Source: Nymphaea colorata (Eukaryota; Streptophyta; Magnoliopsida; Nymphaeales; Nymphaeaceae). Taken from it: 64,000 nt of DNA. The notes beneath the pieces are model-generated. The model did no database searches. It saw nothing but the letters and a program-made list of their open reading frames with translations, and was not told the DNA's origin. Where the stretch lies: assembly GCF_008831285.2 (NCBI RefSeq), contig NC_045139.1, positions 29,987,206 through 30,051,205 of the forward strand, given 5' to 3'. How positions within the stretch are numbered: the stretch's first letter is position 1; each line of letters begins with the position of its first letter. This document shows positions 12,237 to 23,489 of the stretch, in pieces. The translations under genes and the position numbers were made by a program.

Positions 12237-12420
12237 CTAGAGGAGAAGGGTCTCTCAAGCATGCAACGGCGATCAGGCCGGAGGGGCGTCGAATTTTAAA
12301 CCGACCAACAGGGCCGTCTTTGTGAAGAACTGCATCTGCAAAACGAGTCGAAAGAACCGAACCGAACCGAACCGCTCGGTCGGGTCTCCCGATTAAACGC
12401 CGGCTCGAGTTCGGCTCCGA
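12237..12420 (-). promoter_or_regulatory. Candidate non-coding first exon and promoter, minus strand
   Basis: A GC-rich island contrasts with AT-rich flanks. On the minus strand it ends in CTCTAG followed by a consensus-like donor GTGAGT (12236 downward). This is the usual look of a plant 5' UTR exon. The first coding locus downstream on the same strand is the CENP-V-like gene at 7736, so it may be that gene's first exon. This is inference only. Confidence 0.3.
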
Positions 12421-14483
12421 ACTCGTGCCAATACATGCTCATAGTAAAAAAAGCCTAAAATAAAATAAAAACATACTATTAAGTCATATATATAATATAC
12501 ATATACACCACCTGAATTCTTGTTAAAAATTTATTTTAAGAAGAATAGGACCATAGTAATATGTAAACAAATGGGCGTACTTTATTTAAAAATAAGATCG
12601 TACACCAATTTAAAATCAAAAGTAAACTTAATTATTACGAGGATCCAAGAAAAATCTTCTTTCCTTTTAGCCAAATCTGGTTTTTCAGATTTTAAAAACA
12701 AATGCAACCGCGTGTGGTTTTTTTTTTTTAATATTAAAAGAAATTTTAAACAATAATTTCTTAGATTCTCCTTGCTCCAATAGTAAGTTGCCGCGAAATT
12801 TATTAAAATCACTATTACACTGTTCTACGGGACAAGCGCTGTGTATATGTGATAGGTTGGCTTAAGATATTAAGTTGAAAACGGTGGTCTGGGATTTTCA
12901 TGCACATTTTTGTTCGGACTAACCCTCTGATTGCCTTTGCGATGTCAAATTGATATAATATTGCATAGTTTTGCCGTGTTCCAATCCACAAGCAGGAAGG
13001 CGTCTTATCAGCCTGTACACTAAAACAGTGAATATATAGTAAGAATTTAGTAGTGAAAAATTTGTAAAATGTTCAGGTCAGATTCTAGGAACAATAATAA
13101 AAATTATACTAATTAATATTCTTCCCTGTCTCTTTCCTTTGAATTGGTGGTAAGCTTTAGGTAGAAGTTACAAAGACGAACACATTTTTTTCCTTCATGA
13201 AAAAGCAGATGTTTTTTCAATATATGTCTGAAATTCCTCATGTGATGTTCTAAAATAAATTCAATGAAACGAAAAAGGAGTTTCAAAGTCTACTAAAGCA
13301 TCACTAGTAAATACAAATGTCTCTCCCTTCTTAATAAAGGATGGAGAGCTAACCTTCAGTAAAGATGTTTCGAGATATATCTGATTTGGATTGAATATTC
13401 TATCGTATAGTTCCAAAAACTATATTTTCCTGTGTTCAACCAAGTCTTTGAATCTCAATATTTCTTACAACCAGGTCTTTGGATCTCAATATTTCTTTGT
13501 AAGAGTAACTTGCCTTTGGCCCTCAAAAAAGAGTTTCATCTGGCTCAAAGCTGGCCTATAAGTTCTTAGGTGTTTCTTGGATTTGGTTGTTCAGAATACA
13601 ATGGTTTCCTCTTGGATCTCAAGTCATCCCTACCAAGGGTGGGGATCGGATTTTTTTTTTTTTTTTGCAAGGCTGAACTATAGTTTCAAAATTTTATCAG
13701 GCTGGGCCGGATCTCATCTCCATGGTAATAGGGAGAGCTTGACAGGTGAAATATCATGTGATTTCCATTAAGTCTGTCTCAAATTTAAGATAGAAATAGA
13801 TTTCAATCCTTGGAAACACTTAAATCAAGGATTTCAGATCACGGGACTTGAAATCCAGTACCCCTTCCCACCGACACTCCTAGAGAAAAAAAAGACCTCA
13901 ACCGAAGGCTGTTAGGGAAAACGTCCACGTTTTCTATCGTTGTGATCGTCTTAACTCCAGACATGTTGTCCCACGAAACAAAAATCCTCATATGCGTGGT
14001 GGTACAACCAATTTACTTTAATATCACACCTTCCGGCCAAGTTAAATGTACTTTGGCTTTGGTGACATGTGCTGACGTAGTAGATGCTGTTTGCATATCA
14101 TGCACAAGTAATCACAATTACGTAACGCCACATGCACAGAATACAATACAGTGGGAAGGCCATGCACCTGCAAGAGAAATTTATTTAGAGCACAATAAGT
14201 ATCAAAAGTTCAACTCATTCTTGAATGTCACCAATTAGGATTTAAATGGCTGAAATTAAGTGCAATTCCAGAAATTGACCTGCGAATGGAGAAAAGGTTC
14301 TTACTCGCAGATAACTTGTTTCTACCTTTTTAGGATAATTTGTCTGACTCATTCAAACATGGTACAAAGTTCACCTTAGAACACTCCAGTTTTTAAATTT
14401 TCCCGTGAATCTTATGCTACCCCCAAAAAATGGGGAAGAAAAAGATGAAAAGCTAAGGAAGTTATTCATTGAGAAAGTGATGT
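12421..14483. other. Intergenic AT-rich DNA upstream of the P450
   Basis: No gene is recognised. A 32-bp imperfect duplication sits near 13440-13500 (GTCTTTGAATCTCAATATTT and GTCTTTGGATCTCAATATTT). A frame of 98 codons at 13942-14238 (plus) has no recognisable domain. No segment here encodes a P450 membrane anchor. Confidence 0.5.
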
Positions 14484-15953
14484 ATGTTGGTAGTTATACA
14501 TGCTAAATTATGGCCCCTTGTTGGCATGCTTCCCGCTGTTCTTATGAACACCCATGGCTTCTACGACTGGATCACCGGCCGGTTGGCTGCCGCCGGTGGG
14601 ACGATCCGCTTCAAGGGGCCGATATTTTATCGCGCCAACGTTGTGATGACGTGCGACCCGAGGAACATGGAGCACATACTCAGGACCAACTTCGAGAACT
14701 TCCCCAAGGGCGAAGATTTCCAGGATATATTTCACGATCTCTTCGGCGACGGGCTGGCCAACGCCGACGCTGAGTCATGGAGTTTCCAAAGGAAGCTCGC
14801 TCACAACAAGATCCACTCCAAGGATTTCCGGCAGTTCTCGCTGAAGAACACAAGGGACATAGTCAAGACCCAGCTCGTGCCCCTGCTCAGGCAGTGGGCT
14901 CGCCAGAGCTCGGTCCTGGACATGCAGGACGTGTTCTCAAGGTTCACATACGACAATGCATGCGTAGCGGCCTTTGGCGACAACCCCAGATGTCTATCTC
15001 CCAGCTTTCCCAGGTTGCCGGCATCGGAAGCCATTGCCATCATAATGGACGCAATCTTTTACAGGCACATAGTTCCCAGTTTCGTGTGGCATCTTTTCCG
15101 ACGGTTGCAGGTCGGAAAAGAAACGAGAGTGAACCATGCAAAGGAGGTGATGAAGGAATTGTTGACACAGAAAGTTGGGGAGAAGAAGAAATCTCCCGGC
15201 AGTGACGACCTACTGTCCAAGTACGTTGCCGTCTCCAGCGATGACATCTTTTTGGAGGACTCCACTGCCAACTTCCTGCTGGCTGCTAGAGACACCTCAG
15301 CCTCTGCACTCACTTGGTTCTTCTGGCTACTTTCTCGGCATCCCCATGCGGAAGCGAAGATCTTGGAGGAGTTGCACTCGATTATAACTAAGACGAAAGA
15401 AGCTGCAGCCAACGCAACACCATTATCTTCATTACCGGATTTCGACTTCGGCGCCGAGGAGTTGCAGAAGATGGTGTATCTCCACGCCGCGCTGTGTGAG
15501 ACATTGAGGCTCTATCCTTCTGTGCCAATCAACAACAGAAGTGTGCTGGCAGAGGATAAGCTGCCTGACGGCACCGTGCTGAAACCAGGGACGAAGGTCT
15601 TCTTCGTCCCGTATGCAGCGGGGAGGATGAAGTGGGCATGGGGAGAGGATTGCCTAGAGTTCAAGCCGGAGAGGTGGATCGACGGGGAGGGAAGGCTGAA
15701 GCATGAAACTGATGGGTCGAGGTTTGCTGCCTTTAATGGTGGACCGAGAACCTGTGTAGGGAAGGACATGGCATTCCTTCAGATGAAGTACGCAGCAGCG
15801 GAGGTGCTCCTGAATTTCGAGGTGACGGTCGTGGAGGGCCATCGGGTTACTCCTAAGGCAAGCGTCGTCATGTCCATGAAGCAAGGTTTACCAGTTATGG
15901 TGAAGGAAAGGCTTTCTGTCAACAACGACGACATGGCAACTAGGCTTCCCTGA
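14484..15953 (+). CDS. CYP96-like cytochrome P450 lacking the N-terminal membrane anchor
   Basis: Intronless 489-residue P450 of the CYP86 clan, closest in motif pattern to CYP96, a family that includes the mid-chain alkane hydroxylase of wax synthesis. Visible landmarks: WPLVGMLP at the start of the soluble domain, the I-helix site AARDTS (Asp270, Thr271), the K-helix ETLR (Glu339-Arg342), PERW, and the heme loop FNGGPRTCVG with Cys424. FPKGEDF and DGLANAD also fit the clan. The protein begins with only eight residues before KLWPLVG, whereas family members have a 25-40 residue ER anchor and linker first. An in-frame TGA lies at 14478-14480, so the frame cannot extend. A related pseudogene 1.7 kb downstream keeps an anchor. 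Function may be retained, mis-localised or lost. Substrate unknown. Confidence 0.88.
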   Translation: MLVVIHAKLWPLVGMLPAVLMNTHGFYDWITGRLAAAGGTIRFKGPIFYRANVVMTCDPRNMEHILRTNFENFPKGEDFQDIFHDLFGDGLANADAESWSFQRKLAHNKIHSKDFRQFSLKNTRDIVKTQLVPLLRQWARQSSVLDMQDVFSRFTYDNACVAAFGDNPRCLSPSFPRLPASEAIAIIMDAIFYRHIVPSFVWHLFRRLQVGKETRVNHAKEVMKELLTQKVGEKKKSPGSDDLLSKYVAVSSDDIFLEDSTANFLLAARDTSASALTWFFWLLSRHPHAEAKILEELHSIITKTKEAAANATPLSSLPDFDFGAEELQKMVYLHAALCETLRLYPSVPINNRSVLAEDKLPDGTVLKPGTKVFFVPYAAGRMKWAWGEDCLEFKPERWIDGEGRLKHETDGSRFAAFNGGPRTCVGKDMAFLQMKYAAAEVLLNFEVTVVEGHRVTPKASVVMSMKQGLPVMVKERLSVNNDDMATRLP

Positions 15954-15982
15954 ATAACCAACCAACACCTGCATGTCTCTTT

Positions 15983-15988
15983 AATAAA
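15983..15988 (+). terminator. AATAAA polyadenylation signal of the P450 gene
   Basis: Canonical near-upstream element 30 bases after the P450 stop codon. A second AATAAA lies near 16187. Either could direct 3' end formation. Confidence 0.5.
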
Positions 15989-16352
15989 AGGAAAGGCTAT
16001 CTATCTTCCACAAAAAATAAATCATCCCTGCTTGTATAGGGAGGTGTTTATGTGCACATACACACACTATATACGATATGAACAGCTCCCATGTTAGCAA
16101 TAGATTGTTAAACTCTATGGACTCATTGCGCAGCTCGATTTGGATCCAGTTTCAAAATCCTATTGTAATCTGAAAGTTAAATATTGAATAAAATCATCTG
16201 TCTGTGGAAGGCAATTAAGGGCACACTAGATCGAGCGACTTTGATTTTATAGCATGTACCTTAGCTTGAATCACCTTTGATTGATCGGCCAATTTGTTTC
16301 CAATTGGTCTCAAATGGATTGGATTTGCTGGTTCTTAGAAGGTACCAACTTT

Positions 16353-17590
16353 TGGTCAAATGAGTTGGAAGGAAAACTTTTACAAAAAACATTAACTGCA
16401 TCATCTTATAACAGGCTATGTGCATAAGCAATGAAAGATACTTATGCAATAAAAAGAAACTCGTTGAGTTTGAATAATATATGTTCACAAAGCTTAGAAG
16501 CATGTCAATATCTTGAAGGCATATAAGGGTATGGCCTTGGGGGGGTTTTACATCAAAGGTGTCCCAATAATTAATTAGAACAATTAAAAAAAGACGGAAA
16601 TTTAAAAATCTCACTTAGTCTTGGCTGATGAACACATATTTTTGATCAAATGAGTGAAAAGGAAAAATTATACCAAAAATTCTAACTTCGATAGCAATGG
16701 AAATGGCAACGGCGGAGCTCCTTCACTTTTAACAGGCCATGCATGCATGAGCAATAAAAGATGCATGAGCAATAAAAGATGCTTGTGCAATAAAAAAGAA
16801 ACTCAATGACTTGAATACCACGGGTTCATCCAAGCTGGGAAGCAAGTCAGAACAAATCAAAGGCAGTACCAACAATTAAATATAACAATTAAAAAAGACA
16901 AAACATTCACGTGTCTTGGTTCATGAGCACATATTTTTTGGTCAAACTAGTTGGAAGGAAAACTTATACCAAAAACATTAACTGCATCGGCAATGACAAT
17001 GACAATGGCAATGACATAGCTACCTCACCTTATAATATGTGTGCATATTTAATGAAATATATTTATGCAATAAAAAAGAAACTCGTTGAGTTTGAATAAT
17101 ATATGTTCATCCAAGCACGTCAGAACCTTGGAGGCATATAAGGGTATGGCCTTGGGGGGTTTTACCTCAAAGGCATCCCAATAATTAATTATAAGAATTA
17201 AAAAAGATGTAAACTTAAGTTTCTTACTTAGTTTTGGTTGCTGGAGCACATATTTTTGGTCAAATGAGTAGGAAAAAAAAAGTATACCAAAATTTTAACT
17301 TCGTCGGCGATGGAAATGGCAATGGCGGAGCTCCCTCACCCTTTAACAGGCCATGCATGCATAAGCAATAAAAGATGCTTGTGCAATAAATGGGTTTGAA
17401 TACAATGGGTTTATCCAAGGTTGGAAGAATGCAAGAATCTTGGAACCATATAAGGATATGGCCTTGAGGCACTTTACGTCAAAGGTGGTACCAATAATTA
17501 ATTATAACAATTAAAAAAGATATAAAGTTATAAAGTTCATGTTGTATTGGTCGATGAGCACATATTTTTTGGTCAAATAGTTTAGGCTGC
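16353..17590. repeat. Tandem array of ~300-bp units in ABAB order
   Basis: The anchor TGGTCAAA (or TGATCAAA) recurs at 16353, 16643, 16939, 17258 and 17570, giving four full units and one truncated one. Units 1 and 3 share AACTCGTTGAGTTTGAATAA and GGCATATAAGGGTATGGCC. Units 2 and 4 share GGCGGAGCTCC and AACAGGCCATGCATGCAT. The order is therefore A-B-A-B with a ~600-bp higher period. All units share CCAATAATTAATTA-type and AATTAAAAAAGA blocks. The array ends just before the P450 pseudogene. Confidence 0.88.
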
Positions 17591-17632
17591 CATTCTCTAT
17601 AAACTGAGATTTTCTGTAACTCTCTTTCAAGT

Positions 17633-18066
17633 ATGCAGCCTTCTATCTCTAGTTCCGCCTCTTTGGGTGCAATACTGTTCTCAGTTTTCCAGTGGCCGGA
17701 GACATGTCTAGCCATTCTGAACTTCTTCTGCATCCTCAGATATAGAAAACAAAGGAACGAGAGCAAGCCTATCATAAGCTGGCCCATTCTTGGGACACTT
17801 CCGAGTGTTCTTATGGCTTCCAATATGAGTAGATGACTGCCTGCTTGGCTCCCACCGGCGGGACAATTCGTTTCGAAGGTCTGCTGTTCTATCCTGAAGG
17901 CCAACTTTGAGAACTTCCAGAAGGCAAAGTCTCTCAAGATATTCATGGCCTCATCCACTCTAAAGATTTCCGGCGGTTCCCGGCAAAAGATCGCATGGGA
18001 CATAAACAAAACCCAGATTGTGCTTGTGCTCAGTCATGAGGCTCGCCAAGGCTCGGTATTGAATTC
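17633..18066 (+). pseudogene. Truncated CYP96-like P450 pseudogene retaining the anchor
   Basis: The first 204 bases encode a plausible P450 N-terminus: a hydrophobic stretch (LAILNFFCILRYRK) followed by SWPILGTLPSVLM, the counterpart of WPLVGMLP in the gene at 14484. It then hits a TGA at 17834. Beyond the stop, nucleotide similarity to the intact gene continues in pieces with deletions: the GGCGGGACAATTCG block, the GAGAACTTCCAGAAGG block, the GATTTCCGGCGGTTC block and the GGCTCGCCAAGGCTCGGT block. The order matches the intact gene and the intervening segments are missing. The I-helix, K-helix and heme loop are absent. A TATA-like CTATAAA occurs near 17597. Confidence 0.85.
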
Positions 18067-18299
18067 ATATTTGAAGCCACATCGGCTGCGGCCTTCTATT
18101 CAAATTTCGCACGCAACCCACGCCCTTGACGGAAGCAAACTTCTAGGGGCGGATAGTTCCTAGATTCATTGGAGCTTACAAATATACTCAAGAACTTGAC
18201 TCGTTTATATTCTACTTGACTCGCGCCCATACTTTCTATAATATTACCAAAATCAGTTCATTAAAAGGTTTTAACTTTTAAGTAAAAACAAATTTTCAC

Positions 18300-18580
18300 A
18301 AGTTACACGAGTTAACACTTACACAAGTTAAACAAGCTACATGAATTAATGCTTCCACGAGTTAAACAAGTTAATGCTTACACGAGTTAACGCTAAATGA
18401 GTTAAAAGGAGTTAAATGAGTAGAGTTCGAGCTCGATTTTGTGTAGTCGAGTCGAGCTCAAGCGTGCTACAAGATGTTCGACTCAAGTTTGAGTTCGAGC
18501 AGAGCTCGAGCTTGAGCTTTTTTTAGTCGAATCGAGCTCGAGCTGGCCAAACTTGGGCTTGACTCGGCTCATGTACAGTC
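18300..18580. repeat. Degenerate short-period repeats (GAGTTAA and GAGCTCGA types)
   Basis: About 120 bases of ACGAGTTAA/CAAGTTAA repeats lead into about 150 bases of GAGCTCGAGCT, TCGAGTCGAGCTC and related words. Such strings are a frequent plant genomic repeat, probably transposon-derived. No protein frame is present. Confidence 0.7.
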
Positions 18581-18702
18581 CTACTAGTTGAGGAGTAGCT
18601 TGTTGCCTTCTTGTGGACCATCCTCACAAAGAATATTGAAATGAAATCCTGACATTCATAATATACACTAGCAATTCTTTCAGCCTTTAAAAATCATCAA
18701 CA

Positions 18703-18708
<6 letters not shown>

Positions 18709-18733
<25 letters not shown>
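18709..18733. repeat. (AT)12 microsatellite
   Basis: Uninterrupted AT dinucleotide run. Confidence 0.95.
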
Positions 18734-20639
18734 ACACGGCAGCTGACCAACCTAGCACAGCAGGACAACGGCACAACGGCACAACCAAGAGCAAATGGCA
18801 AACCTACCAAACAGCGAACCTGTGGAAGACAATTTTGGCCATTGAAGTTTTCTGTATTAAGAATGAGAGATCAAAAAAAGAAAAAAAGTTTGTGAATTAA
18901 TACTAGATATTAAATTGGCCTGTCCTTTTTTCCCTCATATTCATCCATGTGAACTAAATCAATGACGAATATTATTCTTGATGGTTTCACTGTATTTCTT
19001 TCAACTCTTTAATGCATATGTAATGTGACGAAATTCATATCCCGTACATGTACTTTGCCATAGCGTTCTTGTCAAGAACAAGCTGTTAGGTGGTTTTCAT
19101 AATAAAAAAAGTTGAATGTTGAGACCACTTGAAATTAGTGAGAATTAGTCGCTGAGACAATAATGGCGTGCCAGAGATTGATTTCCAGAGATTCTTAGTT
19201 AACCATTTGGATATCATAATTGTTAACTTCTTGTTCTAACCCATCGTGGATGCGGATCATTTATTCTGCAATTAATTAGAAACCATATAATTTAAACATG
19301 CTAACAAATAATTGCGAAATTAAAACTTCATAAAATTGATATGCATGAAGACCCAATCTCTGATCTCCATATCCCTCTCAATTTCAGAGGGTCTTAAGAT
19401 TAGCACTAACCTTTTCTGCTCACAAAATTTAATTATTTTTAGACATCAAAATTTTCAAATTTTACCTTTTTTTTTTTACATTTTACATTAAATTTTACAC
19501 AAATGGTACAATTTAATCAAACTTAAGCCTTACCTGGAAGAGAGAGAGAGAGAGATGATTAAAAGATTATCCAATTGATATTTTTCACCATGTTAAAAGA
19601 GTCGGACCTTTACAAGACCCTATCTCTGGTGCTTGTAGAAAAGAGTGAAGAGTGAGATTTTCAATGGCGACGAAATTGTCCCGTGTTTGATGAAGTGAAA
19701 GAATACAGGGAAGGCTTTCTTCAACCGTAGTAAAGAAAATATCCCTACTTACCTCAACTCATTATTTCCTACCATTCATTCACTTTCACCATCTTAGTTT
19801 CGTTGACAACTCAACGACCACAGGAATATGACCTTGTTTGCGTACGGATACAAACACAAATGCCGACTAATTGTTGGGTACCCAAGCAAGAGGAACAGTA
19901 GGATTAACAAGAGGACCAAAGCTTCAACCATTCCCTCCATCCTTTTAAGATATCAAGACTGTTTTGACGTTTCTGTTGCACTTCAACTTGCATATCGATA
20001 CTTTTTTTTTTTACAATATAAGAAATTGACGTACTGAGAATTTGAAATGAAGACAGGCTACAATGTCCCAAACAAAATAAATAAATAAATAATAAATAAT
20101 AAATAAATAAGCAAAAAAATAAATATAAATAGTTTGTGGTGGCCCAGTACAAGCCCAAAACCCATTGTCAGTGTCAACCATTCACACCCAATGAAGGCAT
20201 GCAAATGCTAATGAATGTGGAGTATTATTGTATGCTACATGATCCTGTGGTCTCTTGAAGCTTACATGGGGCTTTCAACGTTCATTTCACACACTTGATC
20301 CTGTGGGTCACCAAGAGTTGGTTTTCTTTTTGGCAATTTTTAGTGACAATACTGTGCCCCTTGCTCTTGCCTGGATTCTTGTGAAGGCATTAGCTAGTTT
20401 TTTTACTCTTTATTCGCGACATGAAAGCCTACACTTGTCATCGCTTAGGGGTCCGGTGTAATGTGAGAACTGGTAGGCGGCTAGCTTCCATTTTAAATTT
20501 CTCTGGTGTCAACTTTTTGTGTTGTAAAAAAAAGAGTACAATATGCAAATTGAAATATATTAGAAACATGAATTCAAAACTACACGTCAATTTTTTTTTA
20601 AATATTGTACTCCTTTTATTCAAACATGATTTCAATCAT

Positions 20640-21090
20640 TTTTATGGCAATTCAGATCTAATTTTAGACCCTCGGCCCATGTTCACCCCAAAACAGACCT
20701 CCAAATCCATGTCCAAATTCAAATCTTGATCCTAGATCCAAAATAACCCTCTAGATCCATATCCAAATTCAAGCCCCGACACTAGTGTCGATCCAAAATG
20801 AACTTCTAGAACCACATCTGAATCCAAATGCATGGTTTAAATTCAAAATCCAACTTCAGACACAAATTTAGATCCAAATCCAAGACCTAGATCCCAAAAT
20901 TCATACATCAACTCGAAATACGAAGCAAGGGTCCATAATTGAGCATGACAAGGCAAAATCAAGTCCTAATTAGGAAAATGGATCCATAACACTGCTTGTG
21001 AATCCAAATTAGATCCAAAGCTAAATTTTGGATCCAAATAAAGAATTTCAATACAAAATCCTAAGTCGAGATCAAAATAACAAATTTCGA
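20640..21090. repeat. Degenerate GATCCAAA/TCCAAATTC repeat block
   Basis: The words GATCCAAA, ATCCAAAT and CCAAATTCA recur at irregular 15-40 base intervals across about 450 bases. No fixed period was found, so this is an old or degenerate simple-sequence expansion. Confidence 0.7.
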
Positions 21091-22360
21091 CCCTATTTAG
21101 CACCATGCGTGCATGCTTAAACCTCCATTTTGCTTTTCGTCCCAACCTTGCCTGCCCCAAAACTTCTGAAAATACGTTTTGAGCCCAAAACGCTCATTTA
21201 AACTAGCCCTGGGCATCGACCGGAACGCGTTTGCTACCGAGCAAGCCCAATATGGGTCTAAAACGTGCCTGGAACCTCCCAAATTGAAACTGGACCCATT
21301 TTGTGTGATGTGAGAATTAGTAACTCCAGCAAATATGCCGGGAATTGTCAATCCTTGTACGACGGGTGAGTTCATTCCTCTTTCTTTTCAAAACAAACTG
21401 TTATTTTTTCTAAAGCTTTTCAAAAACCCAAAACTTGTGAATCTCATGTTTGACTTGAGATCCTCACTTTGATAAACTTTGAACTTTTCATCAATTCAAT
21501 TGCTTGCAATACCATCAATTCTTCCTGACTAGGATGGAACCAAAGAATTTTTTATAAGAGAGATCGCTATATAATTTTTCAAAATTTTTGTCACGACCAA
21601 ATTAAAATCTAGAAATATATTTAGTAGCAAATCATAAATTATTAACAGCAAGCAATGGCCCCTGCCGGCCCCCTTGGCTCCGTACCAATTCCATCATTGA
21701 GGGGTCGAATGGGTTTTGCGACGTACCAAATAAAATTTTTAAAATTTGTTCGTAGGGGCTAATATTTTTTTTTTTTTGCAAAAGTTTTACACGAGCGAAG
21801 CAAACAAATTCGAAAATTTTCATATGCGAAAACTAATTCCTCAAAACATAGATGAGAAAATGGGAGGAACTTTTCTTCTTGGTAAATGTTTAATATATTT
21901 GTTTGTCTCTCATGATCAAGGAAAGAGTTGGGACTTGAGAGACTTGCCAGGCATGTGTGATGCGAAACTATAAATATTTAAAGGTTGGGACTATTTTATA
22001 GAGGTTTCAAATTTTTTTTTTCCCTTTAATTTAGAAGCACCATCCAAAAGAAGAGAAATCAGGCTAGAAGAAGATACAAACCACTTATGAGGTTGCTATT
22101 TTCCCCTTCTTCATTTTGAGAAGAAAAAGATGAATGTGTCCGGGAGTAGAGTTAGGAGTTTTTCATTTTAGGAGCAAAGGTGAATTATAGTTTCAAAATT
22201 TTAATGAAAATAAAATTAATTTTTTAAACTTTTTATTTAGGTTAAACTAAAATTTTCAAAATTTAAATGTAAAATTTAGATTTTCCTATGCCCCTAAAAG
22301 TGACAGCTTTTACTTACTACCATTCTTTAACATGAATGAAGGTAGGAAAGTGCTTAAGAT

Positions 22361-22363
<3 letters not shown>

Positions 22364-22413
<50 letters not shown>
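22364..22413. repeat. (AT)25 microsatellite
   Basis: Long uninterrupted AT run, likely hypervariable. Confidence 0.95.
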
Positions 22414-22414
<1 letters not shown>

Positions 22415-22849
22415 CTACCAAACTATTATGTGTCAAACTAAACAATAGTATAGGTCATTGATTTTAAAGAGATCAAGTTGTGGTATTAAGTTGAAAAAAA
22501 AAAACAAGATGTATTTTAAATAAACGAAAAAACCACCCACAGCAGAAAATAAATTAGCTTCCTTAATCGAGATCCCTTACCTTTTAAATGGACCTTTTCT
22601 TTTTTTTTCAACTCAATCTCCAACATCCTATTTCTTTAAAATCGACATCGTATAGGGGTTTTATCTTCCCTAACATATAAGGGTACAATAGCTAGTTGTT
22701 TTCCTATATAAGTATATAATGTATGAAGACATGATTGATATCCGAAGTAAATGGATAGTTAAAAGAAAACTAAGAAAAAAAAGAATAAATTAACATTAAA
22801 TGATGAAAATGTCCATCACTTGCATGATTAGATGCCCGATCACCATTCA

Positions 22850-22852
<3 letters not shown>

Positions 22853-22905
<53 letters not shown>
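22853..22905. repeat. (TA)26 microsatellite
   Basis: Second long AT run about 440 bases after the previous one. Confidence 0.95.
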
Positions 22906-22907
<2 letters not shown>

Positions 22908-23489
22908 AGCAGTTTACTTTAGTTTTTATTTTTTATTTCATGATTCATAATTTATTTGTCTTCCATCTATACCAACCACATTTGTAAGGTTGTTGTTTCT
23001 TTTAAAAAAGGAAAAAAAACATATCAAAAGTGAAAAAAAACAAAGGTGTGCTGTCCAATATTCACCAGCCGCATGAAAATCGCTAATCTAATTTAGCAAT
23101 TTTTTGCATAATAAATTTGAGAAAAGAAATTATGCAAAAAGTCGCTCCCTAGAAATGCGAATTCGTACTGGTCCAAATTTAAGAGCCACATTCATTTTGC
23201 AAGAAAACAAAAAGTACAGGCCAGAGCAGATGTGCACACTCGTCTTCCTTCTCTTGTTCACCTCACGATCTTCTGAACATTGCATGGCCACGGAAGGAAA
23301 GATCTGCTTCTTCCTAGCAGGCAGACTCGGAGCTGCCCTTCGTTTTTCTTGAATGATTGCAAGCTACAAAATTACAAGACTTTTTTTTTTTTTTTTTTTT
23401 TAGTAGGAGTGAAAGTGAAGGACAAGCGATGGGTCATCTTCATCATAATAATCATCAAGGCTGCGACCACCGTCGCCATTAATGAAGAA

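Larger units (their letters stand above)
18581..23489. other. Intergenic repeat-rich DNA, no gene recognised
   Basis: Contains AT microsatellites, an AAATAAAT-rich tract at about 20080-20130 and a GATCCAAA-rich degenerate block at 20640-21090. A stretch at 22140-22290 resembles AT-rich relics seen again near 26.94-27.08 kb. Open frames are not recognisable as proteins. Confidence 0.5.
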
